Source of the DNA: Gerris lacustris
Taxonomy: Eukaryota; Arthropoda; Insecta; Hemiptera; Gerridae
Reading direction: 5' to 3'
Assembly: GCA_951217055.1 (NCBI GenBank)
Contig: OX578284.1
Coordinates: 43,427,467 to 43,491,466, forward strand
DNA: 64,000 nt
Shown here piece by piece: positions 12,425 through 24,450 of this stretch. The translations under genes were made by a program, and so were the position numbers. The notes under the pieces were generated by a model, which did no database searches, was not told the origin of the DNA, and was given only the letters and a program-made list of their open reading frames with translations. The number at the start of each line of letters is the position of its first letter. The first letter of the stretch is position 1.

Positions 12425-13890
12425 GATATGATCTTTAACAAACAAAAATAACTAGGTGATTTGATTCTTTATCGTTCTGTAATTATTTTTAACAAACAAA
12501 AAGTGTTGAAAGATATTATCCTTCATCTGTCTGTATTCATCTTTAACAAACAAATAGTGTTAAAAGATATGACCTTTTATCCACCTGAATTCAGCTTTAA
12601 CAAACAAAAAGTACTAAAAGATATGGTCCTTTATCAGTATTCATCTTTAATAAACAAATAGTGTTAAAAGATATGATCCTTTATCTGTCTGTATTCAGCT
12701 TTAACAAACAAAAAGTGTTGAAAGATATGATCCTTTATCTGTCTGTATTCATCTTTAACAAAAAAATAGTGTTAAAAGATATGATGCTTTATCCACCTGT
12801 ATTCAGCTTTAACAAACAAAAAGTACTAAAAGATATGATCCTTTATCTGTCTGTATTCATCTTTAACAAAAAAATAGTGTTAAAAGATATGATCCTTTAT
12901 CCACCTGTATTCAGCTTTAACAAACAAAAAGTACTAAAAGATATGATCCTTTATCTGTCTGTATTCATCTTTAACAAAACAAATAGTGTTAAAAGATATG
13001 ACCTTTTATCCACCTGAATTCAGCTTTAACAAACAAAAAGTACTAAAAGATATGGTTCTTTATCAGTATTCATCTTTAACAAACAAATAGTGTTAAAAGA
13101 TATGATCCTTTATCCACCTGTATTCAGCTTTAACAAACAAAAAGTACTAAAAGATATGATCCTTTATCTGTCTGTATTCATCTTTAACAAAACAAATAGT
13201 GTTAAAAGATATGATCCTTTATCCACCTGTATTCAGCTTTAACAAACAAAAAGTACTAAAAGATATGATCCTTTATCTGTCTGTATTCATCTTTAACAAA
13301 ACAAATAGTGTTAAAAGATATGACCTTTTATCCACCTGAATTCAGCTTTAACAAACAAAAAGTACTAAAAGATATGGTTCTTTATCAGTATTCATCTTTA
13401 ACAAACAAATAGTGTTAAAAGATATGATCCTATATCCACCTGTATTCAGCTTTAACAAACAAAAAGTACTAAAAGATATGATCCTTTATCCACCTGTATT
13501 CATCTTTAACAAAAAAATAGTGTTAAAAGATATGATCCTTTATCCACCTGTATTCAGCTTTAACAAACAAAAAGTACTAAAAGATATGGTCCTTTATCAG
13601 TATTCATCTTTAACAAACAAATAGTGTTAAAAGATATGATCCTTTATCTGTCTGTATTTATCTTTATCGAACAAATAGTGTTAAAAGATATGGTCCTTTA
13701 TCTGTCTGTATTTATCTTTATCAAACAAATAGTGTTAAAAGATATGATCCTTTATCTGTCTGTATTTATCTTTATCAAACAAATAGTGTTAAAAGATATG
13801 ATCCTTTATCCACCCGTATTCAGCTTTAACAAACAAAAATGATTAAAAGATATAATCCTTTATCTGTCTGTATTTATCTATAACAAACAA
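12425..13890 (+). repeat. Minisatellite, 54-bp unit (108-bp dimer), about 27 copies
   Basis: Units consist of 'TTTAACAAACAAAAAGT', 'AAAAGATATGATCCTTTAT' and a variable block ending ATTCA(G/T)C. Two unit types alternate, giving a 108-base higher-order period. Because 54 is a multiple of three, frames with an 18-residue repeat (LKDMILYLSVFSFNKQKV) stay open for up to 118 codons. In-frame TAG (AACAAATAG) and single-base indels (AACAAAACAAATAG) break them repeatedly, so I do not call a gene. Confidence 0.9.
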
Positions 13891-14637
13891 AAAGAGCTAT
13901 ATTAAATTTGGCTAAACTAATTATTGGCTTGTTTTTTTAAAACCTGCTAACCAAAATTCAGTTATAAAATATTGAGTCCACTACGGATCTTGAGTGGAAG
14001 ACGGCCTCCCACATCTTGTAACAAATATTATTAATAATACGGATATTTATAATTTACTAACCTTGGCGTCGTACAATTGATAAACATAATCTCATCTTTT
14101 ATCAGATGATTATATTTATAAAGTGTTACAATTTATTATAATCTTACCTGATAAAATACGTTAATTGGACCAATAATAAAGAAATATTATCTGTAAATTA
14201 TATTTATCGATTAGGTTCTTGAAATGATAATATTATTTATATTATTATTTTAAACATATATTAAATCTTATGTTTCCAGCTGATATATTCAAGTGCATAT
14301 ATTATTGCTATATTGATATTCAATGTTCTTTAAAAGGAAAAGTATGATTCACGGAAAATTATAAGATTTTTTATAGTTATTTTACTAATATATATTTTAT
14401 ATTGAGTTTATAATTTCTTGTTGTTTTTACAAATTTGATATAATTTATATTAATGATAAGCCGATATATTTCCGGCTTTTGCGAATATGAATAACATTAT
14501 AAGAGTAGGCTAATTGTTCTTTTCCTTGTTCTTTATTATTTTTTTCCTTCCTTCCTTAGCCACACTTTTGTCTTATATAGAAAGAAAATATAAAACTAAT
14601 ACTAACCCATAAAAACTACCGTGTCATCCTTTACATA
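13891..14637. other. Unannotated AT-rich region
   Basis: No open frame or repeat that I can support. Confidence 0.4.
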
Positions 14638-14639
14638 TA

Positions 14640-15043
14640 CAGTAGAACCTCGATATGAAGTGTCTCAAGGGGATTAGGGAAACAGTCTTGTTATCGAGGT
14701 GCTCTTTTTGTTGAGGGTCGTGTTATCAAGGTTATTTTGGCTATCAGTCGTGTTATAGAGGTTAAGGGCGGGGTTTTGAAGTTTAGACTTGTTCAAGGTC
14801 GACCCATTCCTGTATAGAGTCGCGTTATAGAGGTTGACTTCTCAAAACGACTTGTTATAGAGGTTCTGAGTTACATTGTGAATTGGGAAAAATCCGTATT
14901 ATTGAGGTTGTGTGGATAGCAATAGTCGCGTTATAGAGGTTAATTTAACAATATGTGTTATGGCAATCTCAAGGTGATTTGAAAATAGCACTTGTAATTG
15001 AGGTTGTCGTGTTATTGAGGGTCGAGTAAGCGAGGTTCTACTG
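14640..15043. mobile_element. pogo/Tigger-like MITE, 404 bp, TA target site
   Basis: Terminal inverted repeats CAGTAGAACCTCG and CGAGGTTCTACTG are perfect over 13 bases and flanked by TA on both sides, as for Tc1/mariner-pogo elements. Inside, variants of GTTATAGAGGTT recur about eight times in one direction and echo the terminal motif. There is no transposase. Confidence 0.8.
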
Positions 15044-16870
15044 TATAGTAAAGTTGTAAATGCTTTGGCAGGTCTAAGCCCGGCTGTTGCTCCACAGAGT
15101 AAAGTTATAATTTTCTTCTGAACATGTTTTTTTTAGATATGGCATACAGAATATTATTTAAATCGGTTCGTAAGTTTAGGCTCCAAATGCGTTCATAATA
15201 GAATCAGAAAATCTTGAAATTTGTAAATCCATCCAAATTTGACAATGACAATACTTTCTATCGATATAAACTTTGAATATAATGTATTTATTTATTTTAT
15301 TTTGATTATTTTTAGAAACTAAAGATAGAAGTATAAAGCATAAGGTGATAAGAATTTGTATGTAAGTGTGGGAGTTCTATTATCTGGAGGTGGCACAGTT
15401 AAACTGAATGAGTCAAACGACAGGCGTCATATTAGTGAGATAGAATATTGTAATAGCATTACAAACAGTAGATCGTATAATATGAACTTGACCAAGTGTT
15501 CAACATGAACATGAACATGTTAAACATTCTTTACATGTAAACTACATAATTATATGTGAATAACTTCTTTTCATAATAAATTTTATCTACGATTGATACG
15601 AAATGTAAACATTATATCTTTGTTTATATGCGTAGAAAGTGATTATTTACGTACTTGTATTCATTGTGCATGCGCTCCTCTTCTTTACCAGCGAATTCCT
15701 CTTCTTTACCAGCTAGCGCGGTAAAGAAGAGGAATTCTTCAGCTTTACGCACGATTAGCGAGTTTGTTTACATTTAACAAAACTAATTTGCTGTTCTTTT
15801 ATTAAAGTAACTGTTTATATCGAGTTTTTAGTGAAAAACAATGAGTGAGTCAAGTGACTATGTTTAAAGTATTTAAATACATTCTACCGTGAGTTTACTA
15901 GATAGCTCTTGCGATTACTTGCCTCAATTAAACCTACCTCGGCTAATGAATTATCATCAGAGATGGTAATTCCTAGTGATAAATAATAAATAGGGACAAT
16001 CTTGTTGAATACTTACCTACTTACTGTTTGTTTATGTTAACTTTTCAGTCTTTGGATGTGGAATTAATAGACTCGAGCTATAATTTTCGTTCTCGATTTG
16101 AAATCTTGATCAAGAGAGGGTCAAAATATCGCATACTCGTATATGCTAGTGTTTTATCAATAAGTTAGTTCTTTATCGATTGTTTATTAAATACTAGAAT
16201 TTACTAATAGATGTTTGAAATTTAGAATTTCACTGTACTTAAAACTGATATAAGTTAAAATGAGTTCAAGAATTTCTACGGATATTATTGATATACTGAA
16301 ATAGATCACAACATTTTTCAAATATACATTTATGCCACGGACAGACAGACACGCGACAGTCTGTATACGGCTTCTTGGATTAACAAGTTAAACTACTAAA
16401 GATATAAGCGTTAAATAATGTGTATATGAGGTGAAAAGTAATACAGTATATCAAGAAGAAAAAGCTATGTATGATAGTAAGTTCGAGTTTCAATAGCCTA
16501 ATGAATAAAATAATAATGTGCATTGGCTTGAAGTTTTTAAATATAAAATTTGTTAAGATTTTGATTAACTTAAACTCGTTGTGAGAATAGAATTTTAAGA
16601 GCATATTTAATTTCGCGATGGGATATGATTTCTTTTTAACAATTTCTTTCTTTTTAACATTTCTTTTTAACAATTTCTTTCGTCAATTATCATCGAAATC
16701 GGTCCTGTATAGTTTAAGGCTCAACATGTTCTGCACGACTTTAGAGAAAAAAAAGTTGACACGACATTTATTAGACTTGGGACCTTAAAAAATGTAAATC
16801 CCTCAAAATCTTAAAATCGGATTTTTCGCTCCATCACAACTCTTTCTCTCTATTTAGGGAAACTATGTTT
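15044..16870. other. Mostly unannotated AT-rich region
   Basis: Apart from the inverted repeat at 15676-15737, nothing is supported. The open frame at 16380-16673 (minus) is a low-complexity Lys/Phe/Ile frame. A family-B-like snippet (GACAGACAGACACGCGACAG) is near 16338. Confidence 0.4.
15676..15737. repeat. Perfect 18-bp inverted repeat plus direct copy
   Basis: GAATTCCTCTTCTTTACC (15693-15710) is exactly complementary to 15720-15737, with a 9-base loop AGCTAGCGC. A direct copy of TCCTCTTCTTTACCAGC precedes it at 15677. It is GC-rich and sharp-edged against an AT-rich background. Confidence 0.85.
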
Positions 16871-16918
16871 ATTGAAGCGAGCGTAGCGAGCTTCCTACAT
16901 TCAACGAAATATGCTCCG

Positions 16919-16966
<48 letters not shown>

Positions 16967-17664
16967 AGTAACGTTCACGCGTGTGACGATAACTTGAGTA
17001 AAAGTTGACCGATTTAGTTGAAATTTGGTATACATGTTCCTCTTACTAATACTCAGGCTAAGTTCGTTGGACAGCGTGATCCGTCCAAGAGTTCGCGCGC
17101 AACGCTCGCGTAAACGAGAGGTACAAAAATTAAATTGGAACTTCAGGACGGGAAAAGATTCTATCATCATCTATTCGATGAGACGAACATTTTTTTCAAA
17201 TAACATTTTTTACTAAAACCAACAACGACACCGCTATGACTTAATAAAGATCGCTAAAACTATTAAAGCGGACCTAAACGTTTATAATAGAGAAAACAAC
17301 CTTTTTACCGATATCTTACGTTCTAACGAAACGATTTTAATAAAACTTCATATACACCATCTAATGCACATTTGAAACAGGTATGCAAAATTTCAACTTG
17401 ATACAAGCAAAATTCTTTGCGTAGTGACGAGATACATTTATAATAATTGTTTAAAAGCTACCGCGGGTGGTGAAGATGGTTATAGTCGTATAGGGTATAG
17501 GTTTGTTTAGGAAGTAAAGCTTTGTACCGAGTACCCCCACTCTTCCCTAGACTACCCTCTTCCACTTATCTTCAACTATGACATTCATCATGATTAATAA
17601 ATTTCAATATTCAGTATTTCATTGCAATACGCTCGCTTCAATGATAGAGCCACGCGATGCCTAG
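16871..17664 (+). mobile_element. Helitron-like element, copy 3
   Basis: 794 bases, almost identical to copies 1 and 4 apart from a longer (TGTC)n tract (about 16920-16966) and an extra CTTATC-containing piece near 17570. The near identity of three copies points to recent activity. Confidence 0.75.
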
Positions 17665-17863
17665 TATACTATACGCATAAGAGAAAGTAAAAACACTGCT
17701 TAAATTTAATATATGTGGGGTTTTGGCTAATGTGGTTGTTTAACAATCGACTGACCATTGAGTTATCTATTGGAGGATTTCTTATCTATGGAGTATATTA
17801 ATATGGGAATAAAAAATAAAATAACCAGAAGAAAAAGGATGGATTTTTCCAAAAGATATAATA

Positions 17864-18636
17864 ATTGAAGCGAGCGTAGCGAGCTTCCTACATTCAACGA
17901 AATATGCTCCGTGTCTGTCTGTCTGTCTGTCTGTCTGTCAGTAACGTTTACGCGTGTGACGATAACTTGAGTAAAAGTTGACCGATTTAGTTGAAATTTG
18001 GTATACATGTTCCTCTTACTAATACTCAGGCTAAGTTCGTTGGACAGCGTGATCCGTCCATGAGTTCGCGCGCAACGCTCGCGTAAACGAGATGTACAAA
18101 AATTAAATTGGAATTTCAGGACGGGAAAAGATTCTATCATCATCTACTCGATGAGACGAACATTTTTTTCAAATAACATTTTTTACTAAAACCAACAGCG
18201 ACACCGCTATGACTTAATAAAGATCGCTAAAACTATTAAAGCGGACCTAAACGTTTATAATAGAGAAAACAACCTTTTTACCGATATCTTACGTTCTAAC
18301 GAAACGATTTTAATAAAACTTCATATACACCATCTAATGCACAATTGAAACAGGTATGCAAAATTTCAACTTGATACAAGCAAAATTCTTTGCGTAGTGA
18401 CGAGATACATTTATAATAATTGTTTAAAAGCTACCGCGGGTGGTGAAGATAGTTATAGTCGTATAGTGTATGGTTTGTTTAGGAAGTAAAGCTTTGTACC
18501 GTGTACCCCCACTCTTCCCTACACTACCCTCTTCTACTTATCTTCAACTATGACATTCATCATGATTAATAAATTTCAATATTCAGTATTTCATTGCAAT
18601 ACGCTCGCTTCAATGATAGAGCCACGCGATGCCTAG
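17864..18636 (+). mobile_element. Helitron-like element, copy 4
   Basis: 773 bases, same orientation as copy 3 and only 199 bases downstream of it. The unrelated spacer shows two separate insertions rather than a tandem duplication. Ends are as in the other copies. Confidence 0.75.
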
Positions 18637-19235
18637 TTATAATTAAAACATGGTCCGACAAATTGTCACAAAATTTCTAAAGGAAAATTACAGTTGTATT
18701 AAAGAGGCAGATAAAATTGAACTGTCATTCTTTTTAAATATCTGGATAAACCAATGTTAAGGGACAACAAATCTATATTTTCTTTCTACAGAAATTATTT
18801 TTGGATGTCTTATAAACAGATAGTTCTTATCAAAACCACATTTTTATACAGTCGTGAATATTATCTCAATTAGTATCATGTGTTTAATACGTTTGAGGCG
18901 ATCCACATTTATATTTTATTCGAAATATTCCGGCAATCAGCGGACGTTGAGAAATTAGGTTCGCAGTTGATCTATTAACAACAAACACAACATAATACAT
19001 AAATAATCTCCCGCAGTCCCACAACTAGCACTTCAATAGGTTTAAAGGCTTTACCGGGATTTCTCAAGGTATGGTAGCCCCCAGTGTTGTTAACATTTTG
19101 TAATTAGGGAGTAAAATTCCTCTACACTTTTTACATTCCACTTCTGTACCTTGACTAAAAAAAATAACACTCTTGATCTTTCTTATTTGTGACTTTATAT
19201 AAATAAAATTATTTTAAATAAAATTATGATTGGTT
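18637..19235. other. Unannotated spacer
   Basis: No gene or repeat that I can support between the Helitron-like copy and the foldback element. Confidence 0.4.
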
Positions 19236-21601
19236 CTTCATGTATCCATATTATCTGCACTTTATACATTTTATTTAAAGGCGTAGGATAAGTTTTTTAT
19301 GTGTATATACGTTTTAAAGCATTACTCCTTAAAAACTTATCGATATATTAATAAAGAAGGAGGACAAATATTAAGAATGATGAGTTTTCTTTAAACCTAT
19401 AAACTATTTTAGTGTGAAAAAAGGATTATGATCGATTTAAAGGTACACATTCCTCGCCGTGAAGCTCTGATTTATATGGCTCACGGCTCACTATTGATCA
19501 CATCATACTCGCTTCGGCGGTACAATGTACATATGTATGATGTGTGAAGTGGTTGGGACTCTCTACCGCGGGGCGTAAAAAGGGACTAAGTGATGGCCTA
19601 ATTGCAAGGTTCGAACAAGTGGTTCGTCCTACCCGTTCTAGTAGGAAGTACAAGACTACTACTACTACTTTAAAGGTACACATTTATGTAGTTTCCAGAC
19701 ATTGATTGAAGTAAAGGTGAATTTATGGAGGACTCATCAAAAGTTTTCTTGAAAACTAAATGATTTAGTCACAAAGTCGGAGGATTATGTTTGATCTAAA
19801 GGTACATAAAAGATCGTGAGTTTTCTTATAAACTAATCGATTTACACATAAATAAAGATAATTATAGTCGATCTCGTACCTTAAAATCCATCACCTGTAG
19901 TTCACTCAAATTATATGTAAACTTCATATTTGCACCATTGCGTCAATAAGAAATCACATGATCCTTCCATATTTGTACATTTAGATCGATTATAGAATAT
20001 AATCCTCTATTTGCTTTTTAGCAAATAGCGTCAGCTGAGCATTCTTTTGATAGATCTACTCCTAAAGGAGAATCGCGTAGTGAATTTTCCCTAATCTTTT
20101 CTACTCTGGCCACTGATGTAAGTAGCGACAAAAGCCCGTCAAATAACACCACCACTCTTCATCTTAAATTCCTCGTCCCAATACTTTCTTGGTCTAACTC
20201 TCTTCCTTTTCATTACCCATGGTTAGAGGTGGTTAGGTAGGTTGAGCTACAGCAAATTAGCAATAAAATACTAGTTTGCTCTAGCACTTTCTTCTGATTA
20301 CATGACCATTCCCTTCTATTATAGATAAAATAATAATTCTCTTTATTCATGCTCAAATCGTTTAGATTTTAAGAAAACCCATGATCCTTCATGTGCATAC
20401 TTTAGATCGATCATAGTCCTCTTAATTTGTATGAAAATAATTTATTTTTCAAGAAAATTCTTTATGGTATTTGTATGTTTCGTCTTCCAACTATTCACAT
20501 TTAGGTCGATCATTGTATGAAAACTACATAAATTTGTTCCTTGATCTATCATAATCCTCCTTATTTATAGGTAAATCGATTGGTTTATTTAGAAAACTCA
20601 AGATCCTTTATATAAGTACCTTCAGATCGAACATAAATACTCTTAATTTGAGTGTAAATAATTTAGTTTTTAAGAAAATTCTTCACCTTTAGTTCAATCA
20701 ATGACTCAAAAAAATATAGATAGAGAGTTCCTTTAGATCGGTCATAATCCTCCTTATTTGTAGGTAAATCGATTAGTTTTTAAGAAAACTCACGATCCTT
20801 TATATATTGTACCTTTAAATCTATTATGATTCTCTTTATTTGAGTCTACACCGATGAGTTTTTTAAAAAAAACTCGTGATCTTTCATATAAGTACCTTTA
20901 GATCGATTATACGTTTCTTTAGTTTCTTTATTAGTATGTAAAACGATTAGTTTTTAAGAAAACTCATGATCTTTTATATATGTACCTTTAGATGGAACAC
21001 AATCCTACAAATTTGGGCTTAAATCATTTTGTTTTCAAGGTAACTCCATGATTCACCTTTAGTTCAATCAATGTCTGAAAATTACATAAATTTGTACCTT
21101 TAAATTGATCATAATCCTTCATTTCTACACTCACTGCAGGTTTTAAGAAAACTCATGATTCTTCAAATTCGTACCTTTAGATCGATTATAATTCTCTTTA
21201 TTTAAGCCTACATCGATGAGTTTTTAAGAAAACCCATGATCTTTCGTATAAGTACCTTTTGATCGAACACAATCTTTCCAATTTGGGCGTAAATAATTTA
21301 TTTTTCAAGTTAACTCATGATTCACCTTTAGTTCAGTCAATGTCTTAAAATTACTTAATTATCTACCTTTAAAATGATTATAATCCTTCTTATTTACAAT
21401 CATTATAGTTTTTAAGAAAACTCATGATTCTCCATACTTGTACCTGCCTTTAGATTGAGATTATAATTCTCTTTATTTGTAAGTACTATGTTAACTCGAT
21501 GGGTTTTTAAGAAGTAATGCTTTAAAATGTACATAAAACTGGTAGTAAAAACTTATTTCTACGGCTTAAAATCAAATCTAAAATATGCAGATAATATGAA
21601 G
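19236..21601. mobile_element. Foldback-type element, 2.4 kb, arms made of tandem repeats
   Basis: The outer 100 bases are inverted repeats. The left end has 'ATTATCTGCA...GATAAGTTTTTT...GTTTTAAAGCATTACTCCTT' (19250-19332). The right end holds the inverse, including AAGAAGTAATGCTTTAAAAT (21511-21530) and TGCAGATAATATGAAG (21586-21601). Inward, both arms consist of degenerate repeats of about 85-90 bases with TACCTTTAGATCGATTATAA, TAAATCGATTAGTTTTTAAG and AAAACTCATGATCC. They are oriented one way up to about 19880 and the other way from there to the right end. This is the layout of Drosophila FB elements. No transposase is present, and a SINE interrupts the left arm. Confidence 0.65.
19452..19668 (+). 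mobile_element. SINE, 5'-truncated, with perfect 16-bp target duplication
   Basis: Matches the body of the SINE at 45717-46016 from CCTCGCCGTG to an (ACT)n tail, but lacks the tRNA-like head. It is flanked by identical TTTAAAGGTACACATT at 19436-19451 and 19669-19684, a classic LINE-mediated insertion duplication. It sits inside the left arm of the foldback element, so it is younger than that element. The minus-strand open frame over it is not a gene. Confidence 0.85.
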
Positions 21602-22371
21602 TCGATGTCAAAAGGAAAGCGGAAGACTTAAACCTAAAAATATATTCATAAAGTATAAAAATCCTCAACTTAAATATCTGTTTTCCTTTCAACTATATGA
21701 ATCGATCAATAGTTGCAATCCCTTGCCTCTTTACTAACATAAAATATTTCGTTTATTTTTTTAAAGCTTTGACTTGTGAAAAAGTAATATCAAAACGTAA
21801 AGAGTTAAAAATAATTAAGCCATCGTCATCAGCAAAAACATTATCAGTATGACTGTATTTAAAACATCTGTTTTACGAGTCAAACGTCAAACACATGTTA
21901 TCAACTAAAAGTTATTTTTATCAATAATTATAATTTAATGTACCATCAGAATAATCTTTAATCAATTTCACGAACACGCTAACAATTTATACATGCAACA
22001 AGTATTTGCATGATGTATTAAAATCAATTTGATTATTTTTGCTAAGATTTCTATTTCAAGAAATCTGAACTAAATACATATTGACGATATTGCACTTTTT
22101 AAACTTTTCACGTGTGTAATAAATTTACATTATTATAGGATCTAGTTTTTCGTGTGGAACAATAATTATTATTTTCCAAATTTAATCTTTTATACCATAT
22201 TGGATTTAAAATGGGTCATTGCAATTTTCATGATAACAATAATATAACTATGAATAAACCCATCTTATTATATTATAATATTTTGTATAAAGACTTTTTA
22301 GGACGATTTTTATTGCTAATATCTTATTATTAATTGATCTCTTGAATAAATATAAAAATATATATATATAT
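21602..22371. other. Unannotated AT-rich spacer
   Basis: No gene or repeat that I can support. Confidence 0.4.
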
Positions 22372-22374
22372 ATA

Positions 22375-22949
22375 GTCCAGGAGATAGCGTGCAAAAAAGT
22401 GTCTGACTAACATCAAGCTAGAATTTTGTATAAAAGTCAATCTTTTAGCGCCTTTTAAGAATAAGTGGTCGGCTAAGTTCGTCTGTGGGACATAGCTTGG
22501 CAATAGGCGTTTGAAAAAAACAAACCGGTAGAGAGCGGCCATGTCTCACCAATTATGGTGGACAATGTGATTTTCATGATCCTGAGTACAGAATTAGTTA
22601 GTAGACCAAAAATCAAGTCGATGTTATTTTCACACTTGATAGGTTAGTTATTCAAATATTACTTAAAATCAACGTGGTCTCTTGTCAAGGGACAAAATAA
22701 CATCAACTTGATTTTCTGTCTACTAACTAATTCTGTACTCAGGATCATGAAAATCACATTGTCCACCATAATTGGTGAAACATGGCCGCTCTCCAACGGT
22801 TAGTTTTTTTCAAACGCCTATTCCCAAGCTATGTCCCGCAGACGAACTTAGCCGACCACATATTCTTAAAAGGCGCTAAAAGATTGACTTGTATGCAAAA
22901 TTCTAGCTTGATGTTAGTCAGACACTTTTTTGCACGCTATCTCCTGGAC
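22375..22949. mobile_element. Palindromic MITE: two 256-bp arms, 63-bp loop, TA target site
   Basis: The left arm (22375-22630) is the inverse of the right arm (22694-22949) with only scattered mismatches and no net length difference. The ends are GTCCAGGAGATAGCGTGC and its inverse, flanked by TA (22373-22374, 22950-22951), as for Tc1/mariner-like elements. Each arm carries an outward open frame (22542 leftward, 22782 rightward) of about 60 shared residues starting MAAL and containing FFKRL, PSYVPQTNLADH and QNSSLMLVRHFFARYLLDY. The two frames are mirror images, so they are one sequence seen twice. A decayed relative is at 46022-46150. Confidence 0.85.
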
Positions 22950-23074
22950 TATTATTATTATTATGTTATAATAATAATAATTAATGTATTAATACTTTTG
23001 CAAATTTAAATGATACATTCAGTTTTTATAACTATATTTATAACTATATATGATATATAAACTATATTATGTTT

Positions 23075-23400
23075 CGAAACGAATATCAATACTCTGCCAA
23101 TTTGTGAGGCATATAGCTTCCTCGCTTCCTATTTCGTAAAATTTAATGGTTTTATGCTTTCATAACTAATTATTATCCAATTTATTTCATTTTTCCCCCT
23201 TTTTTATATCTGTCAAAATTGTTTTGATTTTTTACATGAATTTATATGTATCAAGTAAGCAAAAGTTAAAAAAGCGCAGACAGTTGAAATTATCTGGGGC
23301 TATCTGTGGGCTACTTTCGACGAACCATCAACATTTCATAATGTAATAAAAAATAGACTGCCAATTAGTGTGGCACATAGCTTCCTCGCATCCTATCATT
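23075..23400 (+). repeat. Interspersed family B, copies 4a and 4b
   Basis: One copy starts near 23094 (GCCAATTTGTGAGGCATATA) and ends with CTACTTTCGACGAACCATC. A second start (GCCAATTAGTGTGGCACATA) follows at 23358-23377. Divergent Helitron-like sequence is joined directly after it. Confidence 0.65.
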
Positions 23401-23447
23401 GTTCAGTGTGTATAAAATGTTATAGTTTTAGTAATCTTTAACACTTC

Positions 23448-23765
23448 ACAGCGGTGTCGCTGTTGGTTATACTTAAAAATTGACTTTGAAAAAAATGTTT
23501 GTCTCATTGAATAGATGAAGTTTGATTTTTTCCCCGACCTAAAATTCCAATTTTAAATTTGAAGTTCACGTTTACGCGAGCGTTGTTCGTGAACGCTTGG
23601 ACGGGTAACGTTGTCCAACGAACTCGTCCTGTGGCATTGGTAAAATAAACATGTCTATCAAATTTCATCAAAATCGGTTGACATTTACTCAAGTTATCGT
23701 CACACCATTCAGGATTCGCGGACACACAGACCGACAGAGAGACACGAGGCCAAATGTTCCCTGAT
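23448..23765 (-). mobile_element. Divergent, inverted relative of the Helitron-like family
   Basis: Read on the minus strand it has the same order of blocks as the Helitron-like copies: a microsatellite remnant, 'CGATAACTTGAGTAAATGT', 'GTTCGTTGGACAACGT', 'ACGCTCGCGTAAACG' and the 'ACAGCGACACCGCTGTGA' block. Many substitutions are present and both ends are missing. Confidence 0.6.
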
Positions 23766-23769
23766 GCCA

Positions 23770-23965
23770 AATCGGACGTGTAGTTTTTAAGATATGTTGG
23801 TTAGCAAAAATTAAGTTCACAGACAGACACGGAACCAAAAATGTTCCCTTATGTCTTAAACGGATTTCTGTTTTGGCATTTTTGAAATCGGAGACCTAAA
23901 ATATTTTCGTTTTTCAGAACGATGCCATAGCTTCCGTTACCTTCGGCTAGCTCGGGAACAAAATT
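23770..23965 (+). repeat. Family B downstream module
   Basis: Shares 'GTGTAGTTTTTAAGATATGT', 'AATGTTCCCTTATGTCTTAA' and 'TTTTCAGAACGAT' with 9688-9830. It follows the divergent Helitron-like piece, so families are nested here. Confidence 0.6.
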
Positions 23966-24450
23966 GGTAGAGTTGCTACAAATAAATAAAATAATCCATT
24001 AATTTGAGATAGTTATTGACCAATGGGAAGAACCACTTCCCTCTTAAATATGTTACACATATTAACTTAGCGTAGGGTCAGTTGTTCAGGGGAAAAATGT
24101 GCCCGGACTTAACTACAATCGATTCATCGATTGACCTCAAAATTTACACCACTCAACACATAAAGTTAAAAACTATAATGAGCGTCTCCAGACAGGTTTA
24201 ATTTTACAACTATATAACTTATTATGTAGGAAAGGAAAAAATCGTAGCTACTAAATCTTAGGATTTCTTTCTTGCAACTTAAAAAAGTCTTTATGACGCT
24301 ACTTCTACTAAACTTTCTCATATACGAGTACATACTCGTAATTACCTAGTCTGTGTTGTCTATTTATTAGATATTTTAAGATTTCATGGTTGCATTCAAT
24401 TTTTATTTGACATTTTATCATAATTTACCATAAAAATAACTATTCCACGG
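23966..24450. other. Unannotated spacer
   Basis: No gene or repeat that I can support. Confidence 0.4.

Noticed and set aside
12461..13842. Repetitive protein with 18-residue units
   Set aside because: The frame follows from a 54-base minisatellite and is broken repeatedly by TAG and one-base indels.
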